From Pontibacter flavimaris (GTDB lineage: Bacteria > Bacteroidota > Bacteroidia > Cytophagales > Hymenobacteraceae), in NCBI RefSeq assembly GCF_001907195.1, contig NZ_LVWA01000009.1:223078-287077 (forward strand): a stretch of 64,000 nucleotides of DNA, read 5' to 3'. A program made the translations under genes and the position numbers. Under the pieces are notes generated by a model. That model worked only from the letters and a program-made list of their open reading frames with translations. It was not told the DNA's origin and searched no databases. This document shows, one piece after another, positions 18,701-28,606 of this stretch. Numbering within the stretch: the first letter of the stretch is position 1; each line of letters opens with the position of its first letter.

Positions 18701-19081
18701 AGAGCCATCACGTTTCATGATCCAGATGTTATCGCCGCCACCTGCATCCGAGGTGAAGGAAATATACGTGCCGTCGGGGCTGAAGCGCGGCTGCACCTCG
18801 TAGGGGCGACCGGTTCTCAGGAGTTTGGCTTTGCCGCCGGAGATAGGCATGAGGTAAATATCGCCGAGCATGTCGAAAACGATCTCTTTGCCATCCGGGC
18901 TTACGTCAACGCTCATCCAGGTGCCTTCGTTGGTGGTGAAGGAGACCTCTTTCTGAGGACCGTGTTCGGCATCCACCTGCCATTTAGCGTCTTCTTTCTT
19001 TTTTTCCTGAGCATGTGCCGCGCCGAAAGGGAGAGCAAGCGCCGCAGCCAGTACCACGCTCAGATAGGTACGTTTCGTCAT
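15779..19081 (-). CDS. Secreted beta-propeller / amidohydrolase fusion (1100 aa)
   Basis: A signal peptide (LAAALALPFGAAHA) is followed by TolB/PD40-type propeller blades at about residues 45-630, with repeated FSPDG, WTPDG and SPDGK turns. An amidohydrolase barrel then starts at about 665: the small beta domain with IVVDGNRIVAVGKG leads into MPGIVDVHAHLG with metal ligands His723 and His725. HTGVEHN and KVNLGAHGQ supply later ligand candidates, and ADLIVLDQNPLENI closes the composite domain. This fusion is common in Bacteroidota and is annotated as an amidohydrolase or imidazolonepropionase-like protein. The real substrate is unknown; peptidase activity of the barrel is possible. The C-terminus ends oddly in GEHCTCRH. 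The gene is monocistronic and starts at the ATG at 19081. Confidence 0.9.
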   Translation of the reverse strand: MTKRTYLSVVLAAALALPFGAAHAQEKKKEDAKWQVDAEHGPQKEVSFTTNEGTWMSVDVSPDGKEIVFDMLGDIYLMPISGGKAKLLRTGRPYEVQPRFSPDGTYISFTSDAGGGDNIWIMKRDGSEAKQITNESFRLLNNAVWTPDGEYIIARKHFTNTRSLGAGEMWMYHRTGGTGIQLTKRKNDQQDAGEPFASPDGKYVYFSEDMSGGSNFEYNKDPNGQIYVIRRVDRHTGEIENVVSGNGGAVRPVVSRDGKQVAFVRRVRTKSVLFVHDLKTGEEWPIYDQLSHDQQEAWAIFGVYPYFSWTPDNKSIVFWADGKVNKVDVATKQVANIPFEATATHYLADAVRHDHSKNGGVSPDKFTAKAIRHAVTSPDGKTLVFNAAGYIYKKELPNGKPERITKGQDFEFYPSFSPDGKHLVYATWNDDNFGGLYKLDIRRKNGKPTRLTTEKGFYTSPQFSPNGKFILYSKEGGNSHMGYAHGKEKGIFYMPADGGKATLVQERGANPQFNATSNRIFFTGREGDKFAFKSVDLSGKNEQTHYTSKYTDQFYPSPDNKWIGFVELFNGYIAPFTANGSGLDLSADTKAVPVARFTRDAGTSIHWSADSKKINWVLGDEYFSNDLKNRFNFVAGAPEELPAIDTTGTKIGLELKTDIPQGKVAFTNARIITMKGDEVIEGGKIVVDGNRIVAVGKGISVPNDAKVIDAAGKTIMPGIVDVHAHLGTFRLGMSPQKQWSYFANLAYGVTTTHDPSSTTEMVFSQSEAVKSGAMVGPRIYSTGTILYGADGNFKAVINSLDDARSHLRRIKAVGGFSVKSYNQPRREQRQQVIQAARELDMSVYPEGGSTFFHNMTMILDGHTGVEHNIPVAPLYKDVLEVWKASNVGYTPTLIVNYGATNGEYYWYQKTNVWEKDRLLKFTPRSIIDGRSRFVTQVPDEEYENGFMATSRAAKALSDNGVKVNLGAHGQLQGLGAHWELWMLQQGGMTNHEALRAATLNGAEYIGMGHDLGSVETGKLADLIVLDQNPLENIRNSEHVKYTMVNGRLYDAATMAEIGNTTKQPGKFWWESDKYATAFDWHEGTNTRFEGIAGEHCTCRH

Positions 19082-19317
19082 CAGTAGATTGGAGATTAGT
19101 TAGTTTGAGCCTCTAAATTACACATTTGCGGGCACAGACAAAATTACCTGAGACGAAGTAACAACAGATATAGGTAAGGAAGGAGTGATTCAGGACAAAA
19201 CGACATTTGCGGTCATCTCCTGAACCCGGGTTTTTAGGATTGGTGGTTTTATACTTTCAGGGCATGCCAACCTTAGCTTGTCACCCGCGCCAGCCGCCCT
19301 TAAAGTATAATGCCTGG

Positions 19318-21384
19318 TTACAAGGAAGGAAACTTGGGTTGTTGCTCTGCACCCTTCAGCTGCTTCAGTGCCTCGGCGGCGGTATGCACCGGCAGCTGGC
19401 AGGTTTTGTTATAGCACACATACACGGTGGTTTTCCCGTTAATTGCTACTCTGTCCTCCAGCAATGGCAACTTGCTGTTGCTGGCTTCGGTGGCGCCTGC
19501 AAGTATAACGTTAGGCAGATAAAAGGAGGTGAGTTCAGCGCGCATTTCCGGTGCCTCTGGGCCTACAATGGCGATCTCGGCCGTGGGCGTGAGCTTGTGA
19601 AAGTATAAAGAGGCCCAGTTGCCCAGGTGCGAAGGCTCCTTCAGCAGCAGGTCTTTTACACGCGCCAGCATCTCGTCGGAGAGGGAAGTATGGCGTTCGT
19701 CATCAAAGTATAAACCCAGGAAGTGCAGGTTAGTGGCCATCACAGAGTTGGGGGAGGGAACGACGTTATCGAAAATTTCCTTTTTGCGGGCGATGAGCTG
19801 CTCTGCGTTTCTGTCAGTGTAGAAGAACAGGCTCTCCTTTTCATCAAAGAAGTTCTCTAAAGTATAATCTGTTAAGTTTTTTGCCTCCAGCAGCCACTGC
19901 TCGTCGAAGGTTACTTCATACAGGCGGATCAGGGCGCGGATCAGCAGGGCATAATCGTCCAGGAAACCATCGATAGTGGCTTTGCCTGCCTTATAGTTAT
20001 GGTAGAGTCTGTCACCGTTCTTCAGGTTGTCAAGTATAAACCGGGCGTTCTTCAGGGCCAGCTCCAGGAAATGCTTATTCCCGAACGTGTAGTAGGCGTC
20101 GGCCAGACCTTTCAGCATCAGCGCGTTCCAGGAGGTCAGGATCTTGTCGTCCAGCGCCGGACGAATGCGGCTGGCGCGCACCTTCATCAGCTTCTGTTTC
20201 CAGTTCTGCACCATCTCCTCCAGCACGTCCATCTCCAGCTCATTCTCCTTTGCAAACTTCTCGTCCGGGATGCGGCGGTGCAGGATGTTGCGGCCGTGCT
20301 CGAAGTTTCCGGAGGCGGTGGCGTGGTAATACTTCGAGAAGATCGGTTCCTCGTCGCCCAGGATATCCTGCAGCTCCTGCTTCGTGAAAGTATAAAACCG
20401 GCCTTCCTCGCCCTCACTGTCGGCATCCAGCGAAGAGTAAAAGCCACCCTCCGGGCTCATCAGCTCCCGCTCCACAAACGCGATTGTCTCATACACCACA
20501 TCATGGTACAGCGATTCGTGCGTGGCCTGGTACGCCTCGGCGTACAGGCTTATAAGCTGGCCGTTGTCGTAGAGCATCTTCTCGAAGTGCGGCACCAGCC
20601 ATTCGGCATCCACGGAGTAGCGCGCAAAGCCGCCGCCAAGCTGGTCGTAGATGCCGCCGTAGGCCATTTCGCGGAGCGTCAGGTGCAGGTGGTTCAGGAT
20701 GGTCTGGTCGCTGGTGTGGTGGTGGTAGCGGAGCAGAAAGAGGAGATTTCCCGGCATCGGAAATTTCGGAGCATCGCCCATGCCACCGTTCTTTTTATCG
20801 AACTGCCTGCTCAGGTTATGCCCAATCAGCTTGAAATCATCCTCCCGCACGTGGTAGTTCTGCTGCTCCAGGCCATACTTCTCCAGCTCGTTGCGGTTCA
20901 GGTGCCGGGCAAATTGCTCCGCCGACTCGTTCAGTTCATCGCGGTTCGTCGCATAAGCCTCGGCTATGTTGGCAAGCAATGCCTTCCATCGTTTGGGCGG
21001 GAAATAAGTGCCGCCGTAAAACGGCTTTGCCTCAGCGTTGAGGAACACGTTCATCGGCCACCCGCCCTGCAAACCCATGGCGTGCAGCGCATCCATGTAT
21101 ACTGCGTCCACATCGGGGCGCTCCTCCCGGTCCACTTTAATACACACAAAGTGTGTGTTCATCACCTCAGCTATACTTTTCTGCTCAAAGGCCTCCCGCT
21201 CCATCACGTGGCACCAGTGGCAGGCGGCATAGCCAACGCTCACCAGGATCGGCTTGTCCTCCTGCTTTGCCTTTTGCAGCGCTTCCTCTCCCCAAGGATA
21301 CCAATCCACCGGGTTGTAGGCGTGCTGCAAGAGGTACGGGCTGCTCTCGTGTATGAGTCTGTTGGGTTTCTTATCTACTGCCAT
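19318..21384 (-). CDS. YyaL / SPATA20-type protein: thioredoxin domain plus glycoside-hydrolase-like barrel (688 aa)
   Basis: Residues 5-170 form the DUF255 thioredoxin-like domain, starting [21 protein letters not shown] and carrying the redox pair Cys55-His-Trp-Cys58 in the ACHWCH motif. The rest is an (alpha/alpha)6-barrel region ([54 protein letters not shown]). Length matches the family. It has no signal peptide and so acts in the cytoplasm. The molecular role is unknown in bacteria, although the family is widespread. It carries about ten copies of the iterated word, more than any other gene of its length here. The start ATG at 21384 is preceded by short GACACAA repeats. Confidence 0.93.
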   Translation of the reverse strand: MAVDKKPNRLIHESSPYLLQHAYNPVDWYPWGEEALQKAKQEDKPILVSVGYAACHWCHVMEREAFEQKSIAEVMNTHFVCIKVDREERPDVDAVYMDALHAMGLQGGWPMNVFLNAEAKPFYGGTYFPPKRWKALLANIAEAYATNRDELNESAEQFARHLNRNELEKYGLEQQNYHVREDDFKLIGHNLSRQFDKKNGGMGDAPKFPMPGNLLFLLRYHHHTSDQTILNHLHLTLREMAYGGIYDQLGGGFARYSVDAEWLVPHFEKMLYDNGQLISLYAEAYQATHESLYHDVVYETIAFVERELMSPEGGFYSSLDADSEGEEGRFYTFTKQELQDILGDEEPIFSKYYHATASGNFEHGRNILHRRIPDEKFAKENELEMDVLEEMVQNWKQKLMKVRASRIRPALDDKILTSWNALMLKGLADAYYTFGNKHFLELALKNARFILDNLKNGDRLYHNYKAGKATIDGFLDDYALLIRALIRLYEVTFDEQWLLEAKNLTDYTLENFFDEKESLFFYTDRNAEQLIARKKEIFDNVVPSPNSVMATNLHFLGLYFDDERHTSLSDEMLARVKDLLLKEPSHLGNWASLYFHKLTPTAEIAIVGPEAPEMRAELTSFYLPNVILAGATEASNSKLPLLEDRVAINGKTTVYVCYNKTCQLPVHTAAEALKQLKGAEQQPKFPSL

Positions 21385-21549
21385 AGTTTATTTTTGGACA
21401 CAAGTAGCAGGACACAAGACACAAGACGTTACATGAATGAAAGTTTATATGTTAGTCGAGCTACTTGATACCTGCTACGTGTGTCGCTTAAAGTCTCGAA
21501 GCTATTTCTACGGCTGATACAGGCAAAAGTGTATTACGGGCTGGTATGG

Positions 21550-22530
21550 CTAAGGCAGGAGCTGTTTCCGGAGGGTTTTGGCTTCGCTGCTGACGTCGAT
21601 CTTATACTTCTGGCCTAGTTCCTGCAGCTGTTGCAACGTGTTTTGCAAAAATTTCTGGTGCGCCTCAGATTGTGGCTGGAACGGCCGGTGCGCCACCGCC
21701 CGCTGTATCTTCTCCCATTGGTCCATAAACTGCCGGAAGTCAGCAGTATAATACGCGTCCACGAACCTCTGCCAGATGTAGTCCTCCGCCAGCGGAGTGG
21801 GGTGCAGCATGTCCTCTTTGTAAAAGCGGTAGTCGCGCAGGTCATCCATCATGATCTCGTAGGCCGGGAAGTATAAAACCTCCTGGTGCGCCTCCTGCAA
21901 CTGGTGGCACAGCAAACGCAGGCTGGCCTTGCTCACGCTGTTCAGCTCTATTGTTTCCTTTAGATGGCGCACCGGGCTCACCGTCAGGAGCACCTTCATA
22001 GCTGGGTTCACTTGCTTCAGCTGCGCGAGCATCTGTTCAAAGGCAGTTCGCATTTCCTCCACCGTCAGTAGCTCCCGGGTAAAGTTTCTGGCAGGCAGCT
22101 TGTGGCAATTGGCCACCAGCTTGCCGCTTTCCTGCAGGCGGTAAGCCATGGCCGTGCCCAGCGTTATGATGAGGAGAGAGGCGTTCTGCAGTTGCTGGCC
22201 CGTCTGGCGCAGCCGCTCCTGTATGGTTTGCAGTAGCTCTTCTTTATTGGCGCTGGCGAGGGAGGAGTGAAGGTCGTAGGCGTACCAGATGCCGTTTTGC
22301 TGCACCAGGTGCTCCTCAAAAGTATAAGCCTGCCCTGTGGCGGCACGCAGCAACAGGCTCACTGAGATAGGGTTGAAGATGGTGCCGAAGGGATTGACCA
22401 CTACATCCACCTTGTGTTGCTGCAGCTTGCTGCCGATTACCTCGGCGAAGCAGGAGCCGATGGTGAGCACCGGGTGCTGCAAGTCAAGGCTAAGGCCAGC
22501 GCGGGGTACCTGTACTTCGGTCCGGAACAT
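21550..22530 (-). CDS. GSCFA-domain protein (326 aa)
   Basis: The name motif GSCFA is at residues 26-30 after a short strand (HPVLTIGSCFAEVIG). NPFGTIFNPIS and LLTVSPVRHLKETIELNS follow, as in Bacteroidota GSCFA proteins, which are thought to be SGNH-like hydrolases with Ser27 as a likely nucleophile. A late D-x-x-H candidate is DMLHPTP. The substrate is unknown. It has no signal peptide. It lies between yyaL and rplI on the same strand but is separated from rplI by a strong terminator, so it needs its own promoter in the 43 bases before the ATG at 22530. No TAnnTTTG box is seen there. Confidence 0.9.
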   Translation of the reverse strand: MFRTEVQVPRAGLSLDLQHPVLTIGSCFAEVIGSKLQQHKVDVVVNPFGTIFNPISVSLLLRAATGQAYTFEEHLVQQNGIWYAYDLHSSLASANKEELLQTIQERLRQTGQQLQNASLLIITLGTAMAYRLQESGKLVANCHKLPARNFTRELLTVEEMRTAFEQMLAQLKQVNPAMKVLLTVSPVRHLKETIELNSVSKASLRLLCHQLQEAHQEVLYFPAYEIMMDDLRDYRFYKEDMLHPTPLAEDYIWQRFVDAYYTADFRQFMDQWEKIQRAVAHRPFQPQSEAHQKFLQNTLQQLQELGQKYKIDVSSEAKTLRKQLLP

Positions 22531-22572
22531 CTCTTATACTTTGCTTGAGTTATACGTGCAATATGGCAAAAA

Positions 22573-22603
22573 AAAGCGTCCTGCCGGTGGGGCAGGACGC
22601 TTT
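22573..22603 (-). terminator. Terminator of the rpsF-rpsR-rplI operon
   Basis: The stem AAAGCGTCCTGCC (22573-22585) pairs perfectly with 22591-22603 over a five-base loop. On the minus strand it ends in at least eight Ts. Confidence 0.92.
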
Positions 22604-22626
22604 CAAATAAGTATTTTCAGGTAGGC

Positions 22627-23070
22627 TTATTCAGCAACTACGTTGAATTTAACCTGGTGCTTCACCTCTTTGTGCAAGCTCAGCGTAGCAGTGTACTCGC
22701 CGGCAGTTTTCACGTCCTGGTCAAAAGAGATACGCTTGCGGTCCACATCATACCCTTTCGCCTTCAGGGCCTCTGAAAGCTGGTTGGTAGTCACGGAACC
22801 GAAGATCTTGCCGGTCTCACCCACTTTGGCAGGAAGCTCGATAGTGATGTCACCGATGCTGTTGGCCAGCTCCTGAGCATCATTCTGAATCTTCTCAGCC
22901 TTGTGCGCCGCCTGGCGGATGTTCTCAGCTACTACTTTTCTGCTTGATTTGTCAGCGATAACTGCCAGACCCTGCGGGATAAGGTAGTTACGGCCGTATC
23001 CTGGCTTTACTTCAACAATGTCGTTCTTGTAGCCGAGGCCTTTAACGTCGTCTTTAAGTATTACTTCCAT
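22627..23070 (-). CDS. rplI: 50S ribosomal protein L9
   Basis: At 147 residues it has the full L9 length. The N-terminal domain MEVILKDDVKGLGYKNDIVEVKPGYGRNYL holds the family signature with conserved glycines that bind 23S rRNA domain V. A long charged helix (about 45-80) follows, then the C-terminal domain ending HKEVKHQVKFNVVAE. It is the last gene of the rpsF-rpsR-rplI operon, 12 bases after rpsR, with a terminator 24 bases beyond its stop. Codon use is strongly biased, and the TATACTT word is absent, as in its two operon partners. Confidence 0.98.
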   Translation of the reverse strand: MEVILKDDVKGLGYKNDIVEVKPGYGRNYLIPQGLAVIADKSSRKVVAENIRQAAHKAEKIQNDAQELANSIGDITIELPAKVGETGKIFGSVTTNQLSEALKAKGYDVDRKRISFDQDVKTAGEYTATLSLHKEVKHQVKFNVVAE

Positions 23071-23082
23071 CGTTCGACCTCC

Positions 23083-23334
23083 TTATTTTAAAGAATCCGT
23101 TACATAAGGTAAAATGGCAAGGTGTCTTGCACGGGCAACAGCCTGAGACACTTTGCGCTGGAACTTCAGGCTGGTGCCTGTCAGTCTTCTTGGGAGGATC
23201 TTGCCCTGCTCGTTCACGAACTTCAGCAGGAAGTTGCCATCCTTGTAATCGATGTACTTAATACCGCTCTTCTTGAAACGGCAGTACTTCTCACGATTCT
23301 CTTGTTTGTGTACTCTTTCGTTAACTAAGCTCAT
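23083..23334 (-). CDS. rpsR: 30S ribosomal protein S18
   Basis: A protein of 83 residues with the S18 core [24 protein letters not shown] and [19 protein letters not shown], the helix that packs against S6 on the 30S platform. N-terminal Cys-rich zinc motifs are absent apart from one Cys (EKYCRFKK). Its ATG shares one base with the rpsF stop (TAATG), so translation is coupled to S6, its binding partner. Confidence 0.98.
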   Translation of the reverse strand: MSLVNERVHKQENREKYCRFKKSGIKYIDYKDGNFLLKFVNEQGKILPRRLTGTSLKFQRKVSQAVARARHLAILPYVTDSLK

Positions 23335-23702
23335 TATCCTTTAACCTCCTCTTTTTTAGCTTGTGATTTGAACTCGCCGTTTCTTCTGCGCTCGTTGTAA
23401 GCCACAGCGTGCTTATCAAGGGCGGTTGTCAGGAAACGAACTACTTTTTCATCACGGCGATAAGCCAGTTCAAGCATGTCCACCACGTTAGTTGGCGCTT
23501 TAAACTCGATCAGGTGATAGAAACCTGTAGACTTCTTCTGGATAGGATAAGCCAGTTTGCGAAGACCCCAGTTTTCTTCGTGGATAACGTCGGCGCCATT
23601 TTCCTTTAGCACCTCTCTGAACTTCTCGACCGTTTCCTGCATCTGAGTCTCGTTAAGCAACGGAGTCAGGATGAAGACAGTTTCGTAATTTCTCAATTCC
23701 AT
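23334..23702 (-). CDS. rpsF: 30S ribosomal protein S6
   Basis: A protein of 122 residues starting [16 protein letters not shown], the first strand of the ferredoxin-like S6 fold. It continues [25 protein letters not shown] and ends with a charged tail, [10 protein letters not shown]. It is the first gene of the S6-S18-L9 operon, transcribed from the promoter at 23734-23764. The leader is about 25-30 bases long, and a structured autoregulatory leader is not evident in so short a stretch. Confidence 0.98.
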   Translation of the reverse strand: MELRNYETVFILTPLLNETQMQETVEKFREVLKENGADVIHEENWGLRKLAYPIQKKSTGFYHLIEFKAPTNVVDMLELAYRRDEKVVRFLTTALDKHAVAYNERRRNGEFKSQAKKEEVKG

Positions 23703-23733
23703 CGGTTCGATATATGGTTATAAATTTAGCCTG

Positions 23734-23764
23734 CAAAGGTAAGGCGCTAAAGTATAAATAGCAA
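23734..23764 (-). promoter_or_regulatory. Promoter of the rpsF operon
   Basis: On the minus strand TTG (23764-23762) is followed by 20 bases and TACCTTTG (23741-23734), matching the Bacteroidota primary-sigma consensus TTTG-N19/20-TAnnTTTG. The box is extended to TTACCTTTGCA, as in the tRNA-Leu promoter and the array at 63.5-64 kb. Confidence 0.82.
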
Positions 23765-24156
23765 TAGGTGCTGCTATAAATAAGTAAGGCACAGCCTCTA
23801 GGGGGTGAGCATGGGAATGGGATAGGCGGCGGGTACATCTCTTATATATTAAGGTGTGAATGTATTCCCGGGATGTGCCGTGCAGGGGAGGGGCTGCAGA
23901 TGCTGCGGAAAAATAAAGTCAATTTATACTTTGGTAAACACAAAACATAATTGAACAAAATAGTACAATCGTCGTTGGTGTTTAATACCGAAAATTTAGG
24001 AATATTTTGAAGGACGGAGAGACAGGGGAGGCCGGAGTTATTTAGATTGATTATAAATAAAAAGGCTTAAAAAGCATCAAAAAAACGGTTTTTGGTTGCA
24101 AGTGTGGTGGTACTGAGGAGGTGGTGACACGCAGGCCAAATAATAAACCTATTATG
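23765..24156. other. Divergent spacer between rpsF and actA
   Basis: About 390 bases without a gene. It holds two iterated words (23751 and 23927 area) and otherwise AT-rich DNA with a poly-A/T stretch near 24080-24100. No open frame here has recognisable similarity. Confidence 0.5.
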
Positions 24157-24187
24157 TTTGATTAATGGAATTCGCATAGTAGATTTG
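24157..24187 (+). promoter_or_regulatory. Promoter of the alternative complex III / oxidase operon
   Basis: TTTG at 24157-24160, 19 bases, then TAGATTTG at 24180-24187 is an exact consensus match. Transcription should start near 24194, about 45 bases before the actA ATG at 24241. Confidence 0.78.
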
Positions 24188-24240
24188 TGCCCATAAAGTA
24201 AATTCACCATATCATATACTAAACACAAGTGATCTTGGCT

Positions 24241-25554
24241 ATGGTTAGCTGTATACTTAAAACTCAATCTAAAATTTTGTACACCTTCCTGTTAGCTCTG
24301 GTGGTTTCATTCAGTGCTTTTGCGCAGGAGAGCGAGCAGGCAGAGGTAGCCCAAAAAGGTGTTGAGCCTGGCGCTACTGCAGGTGCGGAAGTGTCTACCG
24401 GGGATCCAGCGATTATATCGGCGGGAGAGGCCTTGTTTAAAAACAACTGTGCTGTGTGTCACTCCGCCGGCAGCGACGTAATTGTAGGTCCCGGCCTGCA
24501 GGGTGTTACGGAAAAACGCAGCGAGTCATGGCTGATCAGTTGGACAAAGAACTCCCAGGCGCTTATCCAGTCAGGCGATGCGGATGCGATTGCCATTTAC
24601 AACCAGTTTAACAAGCAGGCAATGCCTTCTTTCGCTTTCTCTGATGATGAGGTGAAGTCGATATTTGCCTACATCGCGTCTGGGCAGGGTGTTGCTTCGG
24701 CACCAGCTGCCGGTCCTGAGGGCGCTACTGCCGGTGAGAACGTGGGTACTGACGCGGTTGGTTCCGCCGGAGCCATCGGAGGTTACCTGGATATCGTGCT
24801 GGTGGTCCTGATCGTCGTGCTGATTGTGCTGGTGGTGACACTGTTGCTGATCACGTCGCTGCTGAAGAACTACCTGAACAAGAACCGTAAGCTGAATGAG
24901 TATGACGCTGAGGTTGTTAACCAGCGCTTCGACTTCTCCAAGATATATAAGTCCAAGGCCGTTCGCACACTGGTGGTGCTCATCTTCGTGGTGGTGCTGC
25001 TGGACCTGACGATAGATAAGGTGATGGGAATCGGCATCCAGCAGGGTTACGCGCCGAAGCAGCCGATTGCTTTCTCGCACAAACTGCACGCTGGCCAGCA
25101 CCAGATCAACTGTAACTACTGCCACACAACGGTTTACGAAAGCAAAAGCGCCAGCATTCCATCTGCGAACATCTGTATGAACTGCCACAGCCAGATCAAG
25201 ACAGAGTCTGCAGAGATTCAGAAGATATACAAAGCCATTGAGCGCAATGAGCCGATCCAGTGGGTGCGTATCCACAACCTGCCGGACCTGGCCTACTTTA
25301 ACCACTCACAGCACACGCAGGTGGGTGGCGTAGAGTGCCAGACCTGCCACGGCCCAATCCAGGAAATGGATGTGGTTTACCAGTATTCTCCACTTACCAT
25401 GGGCTGGTGTATAGAGTGCCACCGCGAAACACCACTGAACACAGAGGGTAACGGCTACTACGACAAGCTGGTAGAACTGCACGAGGCTTCTTCGAAGGGT
25501 GCCTTCACAGTGACCTCGAACGGTGGTGCAGAGTGCTCTAAGTGTCACTATTAA
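24241..25554 (+). CDS. actA: Alternative complex III subunit A: six-haem c-type cytochrome (437 aa)
   Basis: An in-frame GTG lies at 24229, but the ATG at 24241 starts the signal peptide (ILYTFLLALVVSFSAFAQ) and is preferred. An N-terminal monohaem domain binds haem at Cys70-Cys73-His74 (CAVCH). A transmembrane helix of Val/Leu/Ile lies near 180-205 and a second hydrophobic stretch near 240-260. Five CxxCH motifs follow (CNYCH about 291, CMNCH, CQTCH, CIECH and CSKCH at 432), the last almost at the C-terminus. Classical ActA of Rhodothermus is pentahaem, so this form carries a sixth haem in a fused N-terminal domain. The complex oxidises menaquinol and passes electrons to cytochrome c or directly to the oxidase. 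First gene of the operon. Confidence 0.93.
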   Translation: MVSCILKTQSKILYTFLLALVVSFSAFAQESEQAEVAQKGVEPGATAGAEVSTGDPAIISAGEALFKNNCAVCHSAGSDVIVGPGLQGVTEKRSESWLISWTKNSQALIQSGDADAIAIYNQFNKQAMPSFAFSDDEVKSIFAYIASGQGVASAPAAGPEGATAGENVGTDAVGSAGAIGGYLDIVLVVLIVVLIVLVVTLLLITSLLKNYLNKNRKLNEYDAEVVNQRFDFSKIYKSKAVRTLVVLIFVVVLLDLTIDKVMGIGIQQGYAPKQPIAFSHKLHAGQHQINCNYCHTTVYESKSASIPSANICMNCHSQIKTESAEIQKIYKAIERNEPIQWVRIHNLPDLAYFNHSQHTQVGGVECQTCHGPIQEMDVVYQYSPLTMGWCIECHRETPLNTEGNGYYDKLVELHEASSKGAFTVTSNGGAECSKCHY

Positions 25555-25598
25555 TCAATCTCTATTTCAATTAAGTATTCGAGTTTTCTAAATATAAT

Positions 25599-28586
25599 AT
25601 GCAAGACAGAATAAAATACTGGAAAGGAATTGAGGAGCTGGAAAATGCTTCGGAATTCGAGAAGCATGCTCATAACGAGTTTCCAGAATTCCTGCCGATC
25701 AACGAAGTGGAAGGGGGAGAGTCTGTTTCAAACGGCAAAACACGCCGCCGCGACTTCCTGAAGCTGTTGGGCTTTAGTATGGCAGCCGTGTCGCTGGCCT
25801 CCTGCGAGGCGCCGGTGCGCAAGGCTATTCCATACCTGAACAAACCGGTAGACGTGGAGCCAGGAATAGCGAACTGGTACGCCTCTACCTTTTACCTGAA
25901 CGGGGATTACAACAGCATACTTGTAAAGACCCGCGAAGGCCGTCCTATCAAGATTGAGCCAAACCCAAGCTCCGGACTGACGCCACTGGGCACTAGCCCG
26001 AAGGCACAAGGCTCCCTGCTGGGCTTGTACGATACAAACCGTCTGCGCTACCCGCTGAAAGCTGGTAAAGAGGCGAAGTGGGAAGATGTAGACAAGGAGA
26101 TCCGCTCGCGCCTTTCCAATGTAAGTGGCAAAGTGGCTTTCGTGTCATCCACCATCATCAGCCCATCCACTCAGAAGCTTATCAAAGAGTTCGGCTCGCG
26201 CTTCGGCAACTTCGAGCACGTTACCTATGACGTGAACTCTGCCTCTGGCCTGCTCCAGGCTAACGGCGGTGTTATCCCAGGGTATGACTTCAGCAAAGCG
26301 AACATCATTGTAAGTATAAATGCTGATTTCCTGGGTACATGGGTGGCCCCTGTGCCTTTCGCCAAGCAGTATATCCAAAACAGAAAGCTGAACCCGGATA
26401 ACCCAACAATGTCGCGCCACTACCAGTTTGAGACGATCCTGTCGCTGACTGGTTCTAACGCAGACGTGCGCGTGCCTATCAAGCCTTCTGATGAGGCTGC
26501 TGTGGTTACTGCGCTGCATAACGCTATTACCGGTCGGGGTGCCTCCAGCACAGCGGTAGACGCCAAGATCATGGCAGCTGCTGTGAAAGACCTGCAGGCA
26601 AACAGCGGCAGGGCGCTGGTGGTATCCGGTTCTAACGATCCGGGCGTACAGGCCATGGTGAAAGCCATCAACACGGCCTTAGGCGCTGACGGTACCACTA
26701 TCGATACGGCTGCTCCATACTATGTGAAGCAGGGTAACGATGCGGCTATGATCCGCCTGATCGAAGAAATGAATGCCGGCTCTGTAGGTGCCGTGTTCTT
26801 CTATAACGCCAACCCGGCGTACAACCACCCGCTTGCTGCCAGAGTGGCTGCCGGTCTGAAAAAAGTAGGGCTGAAGGTTTCGTTCGCTGACAGAGTGGAG
26901 GAGACTGCCAAGCTTGCTGATTTCGTTACGCCGGATCACCACTACCTGGAGTCCTGGAACGATTTCGAGCCGAAAAAAGGCTTCCTGAGTCTTTCCCAGC
27001 CGGTTATCAGCCCAATTTTCACTACCCGCCAGATGCAGGACAGCCTGTTGGCCTGGAGCGAGCAGAAGACTGAGTTCTATGAGTACCTGCGCAACAACTG
27101 GAGAACCGTAGCTACAGGTAAGTTTGACGAGGCCTGGGAGAAGGTGGTACATGACGGCGTACTGGAGAACGGTTCAAGCCTGATGAATATAACTCCTTCA
27201 ACTGCCGCCGCTTCCACTTCGGTAAGAAAGGTGCAGCCAGCCGCGATTGAGGCAGTACTGTACGAGAAAGTAAGCGTAGGTTGTGGCGAGTTGATCAACA
27301 ACCCATGGCTGCAGGAGCTTCCTGACCCCGTATCGAAAGCTACCTGGGGTAACTACGTGGCCATGCCGCGCCTGATGGCGGAGGAAATGGGCATCGTGCA
27401 GGGCGACGTGCTGAAGGTAACCTTCGCGAACAACGAGAGCATTGAGCTGCCGGCGCTGGTTCAGCCTGGTCAGGCTAACGGAACTGTGGCCATTGCTATG
27501 GGTTATGGCCGTGACCTGGAGTCGATGCCTGTTGCCAAGGGACTAGGCGCGAACGCTTTCCCTATAGCAACGGTAAACGACAATGCCGTATTGTATACAA
27601 GTGGCGTAAAGCTCGAGAAAACAAATGCTACTTCTCCTATCGCACAAACGCAGACGCACCATACCATTATGGACCGCATCGTGGTGCAGGAGAACACGTT
27701 TGCCAAGTATAAAGAAAATCCGAAAGAAGTGACGGAGTATATCCGTATCGCCACACACAGCGGCCCGGCCAAACCGGCTGCCATCTCTCTTTGGGATGAT
27801 TATGAGTACAAGAACCACCACTGGGGCATGGTTATCGACCTAAACTCCTGTATTGGTTGTGGTGCCTGTACCATGAGCTGTAACGTGGAGAACAACATTC
27901 CGGTGGTAGGAAAAGCCGAAGTGCTGATGCGCCGCGAAATGCACTGGATGCGTATAGACAGATACTACAGTGCCAAGGAGCATGAGCCGAAGGATTACGC
28001 TGAAATGGAGCACCCTGCAGATAACCCTTCAGTTATCTTCCAGCCAATGCTTTGCCAGCACTGTAACCACGCACCGTGCGAGACAGTGTGTCCGGTGGCG
28101 GCCACCATGCACAGCTCGGAAGGTATCAACCAGATGGCCTACAACCGTTGCGTTGGTACACGTTACTGCGCCAACAACTGCCCTTATAAAGTTCGTCGCT
28201 TCAACTGGTTTGCCTACGCGAACAACGACAAGTTCGGATTTAACGAGCCGATGAACAACGACCTTGGCAAGATGGTGCTGAACCCGGACGTGACAGTACG
28301 TGGCAGAGGTGTGATGGAGAAATGCTCTTTCTGCGTACAGCGTGTGCAGTTAGGTAAACTCGAAGCCAAGCGCGAGAACAGAAGACCGAAAGACGGTGAG
28401 ATCGTGACAGCCTGTGCACAGTCTTGCCCTACGGAGGCCATCGTTTTCGGCGACATGAAAGATCCGGAGAGCCGCATCTCCAAAATCCTTTCCCGTCAGC
28501 AGGGCGAGCGTGCGTTCCACGTACTGGAGGAGCTTAACGTGCAGCCTAACGTGACGTACCTGACTAAAATTAGAAACTTAGCTTAA
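25599..28586 (+). CDS. actB: Alternative complex III subunit B: molybdopterin-oxidoreductase-like iron-sulfur protein (995 aa)
   Basis: The N-terminus has a Tat-type motif ([11 protein letters not shown], about 48-58) with a lipobox-like LASC after it. Residues 90-720 resemble a molybdopterin oxidoreductase; in known ACIII this part has no molybdenum cofactor. Residues about 750-960 carry four cysteine clusters ([37 protein letters not shown] and CSFCVQ...CAQSCP) for one 3Fe-4S and three 4Fe-4S centres. It relays electrons between the ActC quinone site and the ActA haems on the periplasmic side. It lies 44 bases after actA and 20 before actC. Confidence 0.96.
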   Translation: MQDRIKYWKGIEELENASEFEKHAHNEFPEFLPINEVEGGESVSNGKTRRRDFLKLLGFSMAAVSLASCEAPVRKAIPYLNKPVDVEPGIANWYASTFYLNGDYNSILVKTREGRPIKIEPNPSSGLTPLGTSPKAQGSLLGLYDTNRLRYPLKAGKEAKWEDVDKEIRSRLSNVSGKVAFVSSTIISPSTQKLIKEFGSRFGNFEHVTYDVNSASGLLQANGGVIPGYDFSKANIIVSINADFLGTWVAPVPFAKQYIQNRKLNPDNPTMSRHYQFETILSLTGSNADVRVPIKPSDEAAVVTALHNAITGRGASSTAVDAKIMAAAVKDLQANSGRALVVSGSNDPGVQAMVKAINTALGADGTTIDTAAPYYVKQGNDAAMIRLIEEMNAGSVGAVFFYNANPAYNHPLAARVAAGLKKVGLKVSFADRVEETAKLADFVTPDHHYLESWNDFEPKKGFLSLSQPVISPIFTTRQMQDSLLAWSEQKTEFYEYLRNNWRTVATGKFDEAWEKVVHDGVLENGSSLMNITPSTAAASTSVRKVQPAAIEAVLYEKVSVGCGELINNPWLQELPDPVSKATWGNYVAMPRLMAEEMGIVQGDVLKVTFANNESIELPALVQPGQANGTVAIAMGYGRDLESMPVAKGLGANAFPIATVNDNAVLYTSGVKLEKTNATSPIAQTQTHHTIMDRIVVQENTFAKYKENPKEVTEYIRIATHSGPAKPAAISLWDDYEYKNHHWGMVIDLNSCIGCGACTMSCNVENNIPVVGKAEVLMRREMHWMRIDRYYSAKEHEPKDYAEMEHPADNPSVIFQPMLCQHCNHAPCETVCPVAATMHSSEGINQMAYNRCVGTRYCANNCPYKVRRFNWFAYANNDKFGFNEPMNNDLGKMVLNPDVTVRGRGVMEKCSFCVQRVQLGKLEAKRENRRPKDGEIVTACAQSCPTEAIVFGDMKDPESRISKILSRQQGERAFHVLEELNVQPNVTYLTKIRNLA

Positions 28587-28606
28587 CTTTAAATACTGAG
28601 AGCTTT

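Noticed and set aside
19139..19146. TAATTTTG on the minus strand before the amidohydrolase gene
   Set aside because: The -7 box fits, but the only TTG is 15 bases upstream, so it is not called as a promoter.
21398..21428. Three GACACAA repeats before the yyaL-type gene, first thought to be a small repeat array
   Set aside because: Only three short direct copies with unequal spacing; no palindrome, spacers or protein genes that would suggest CRISPR or another array.
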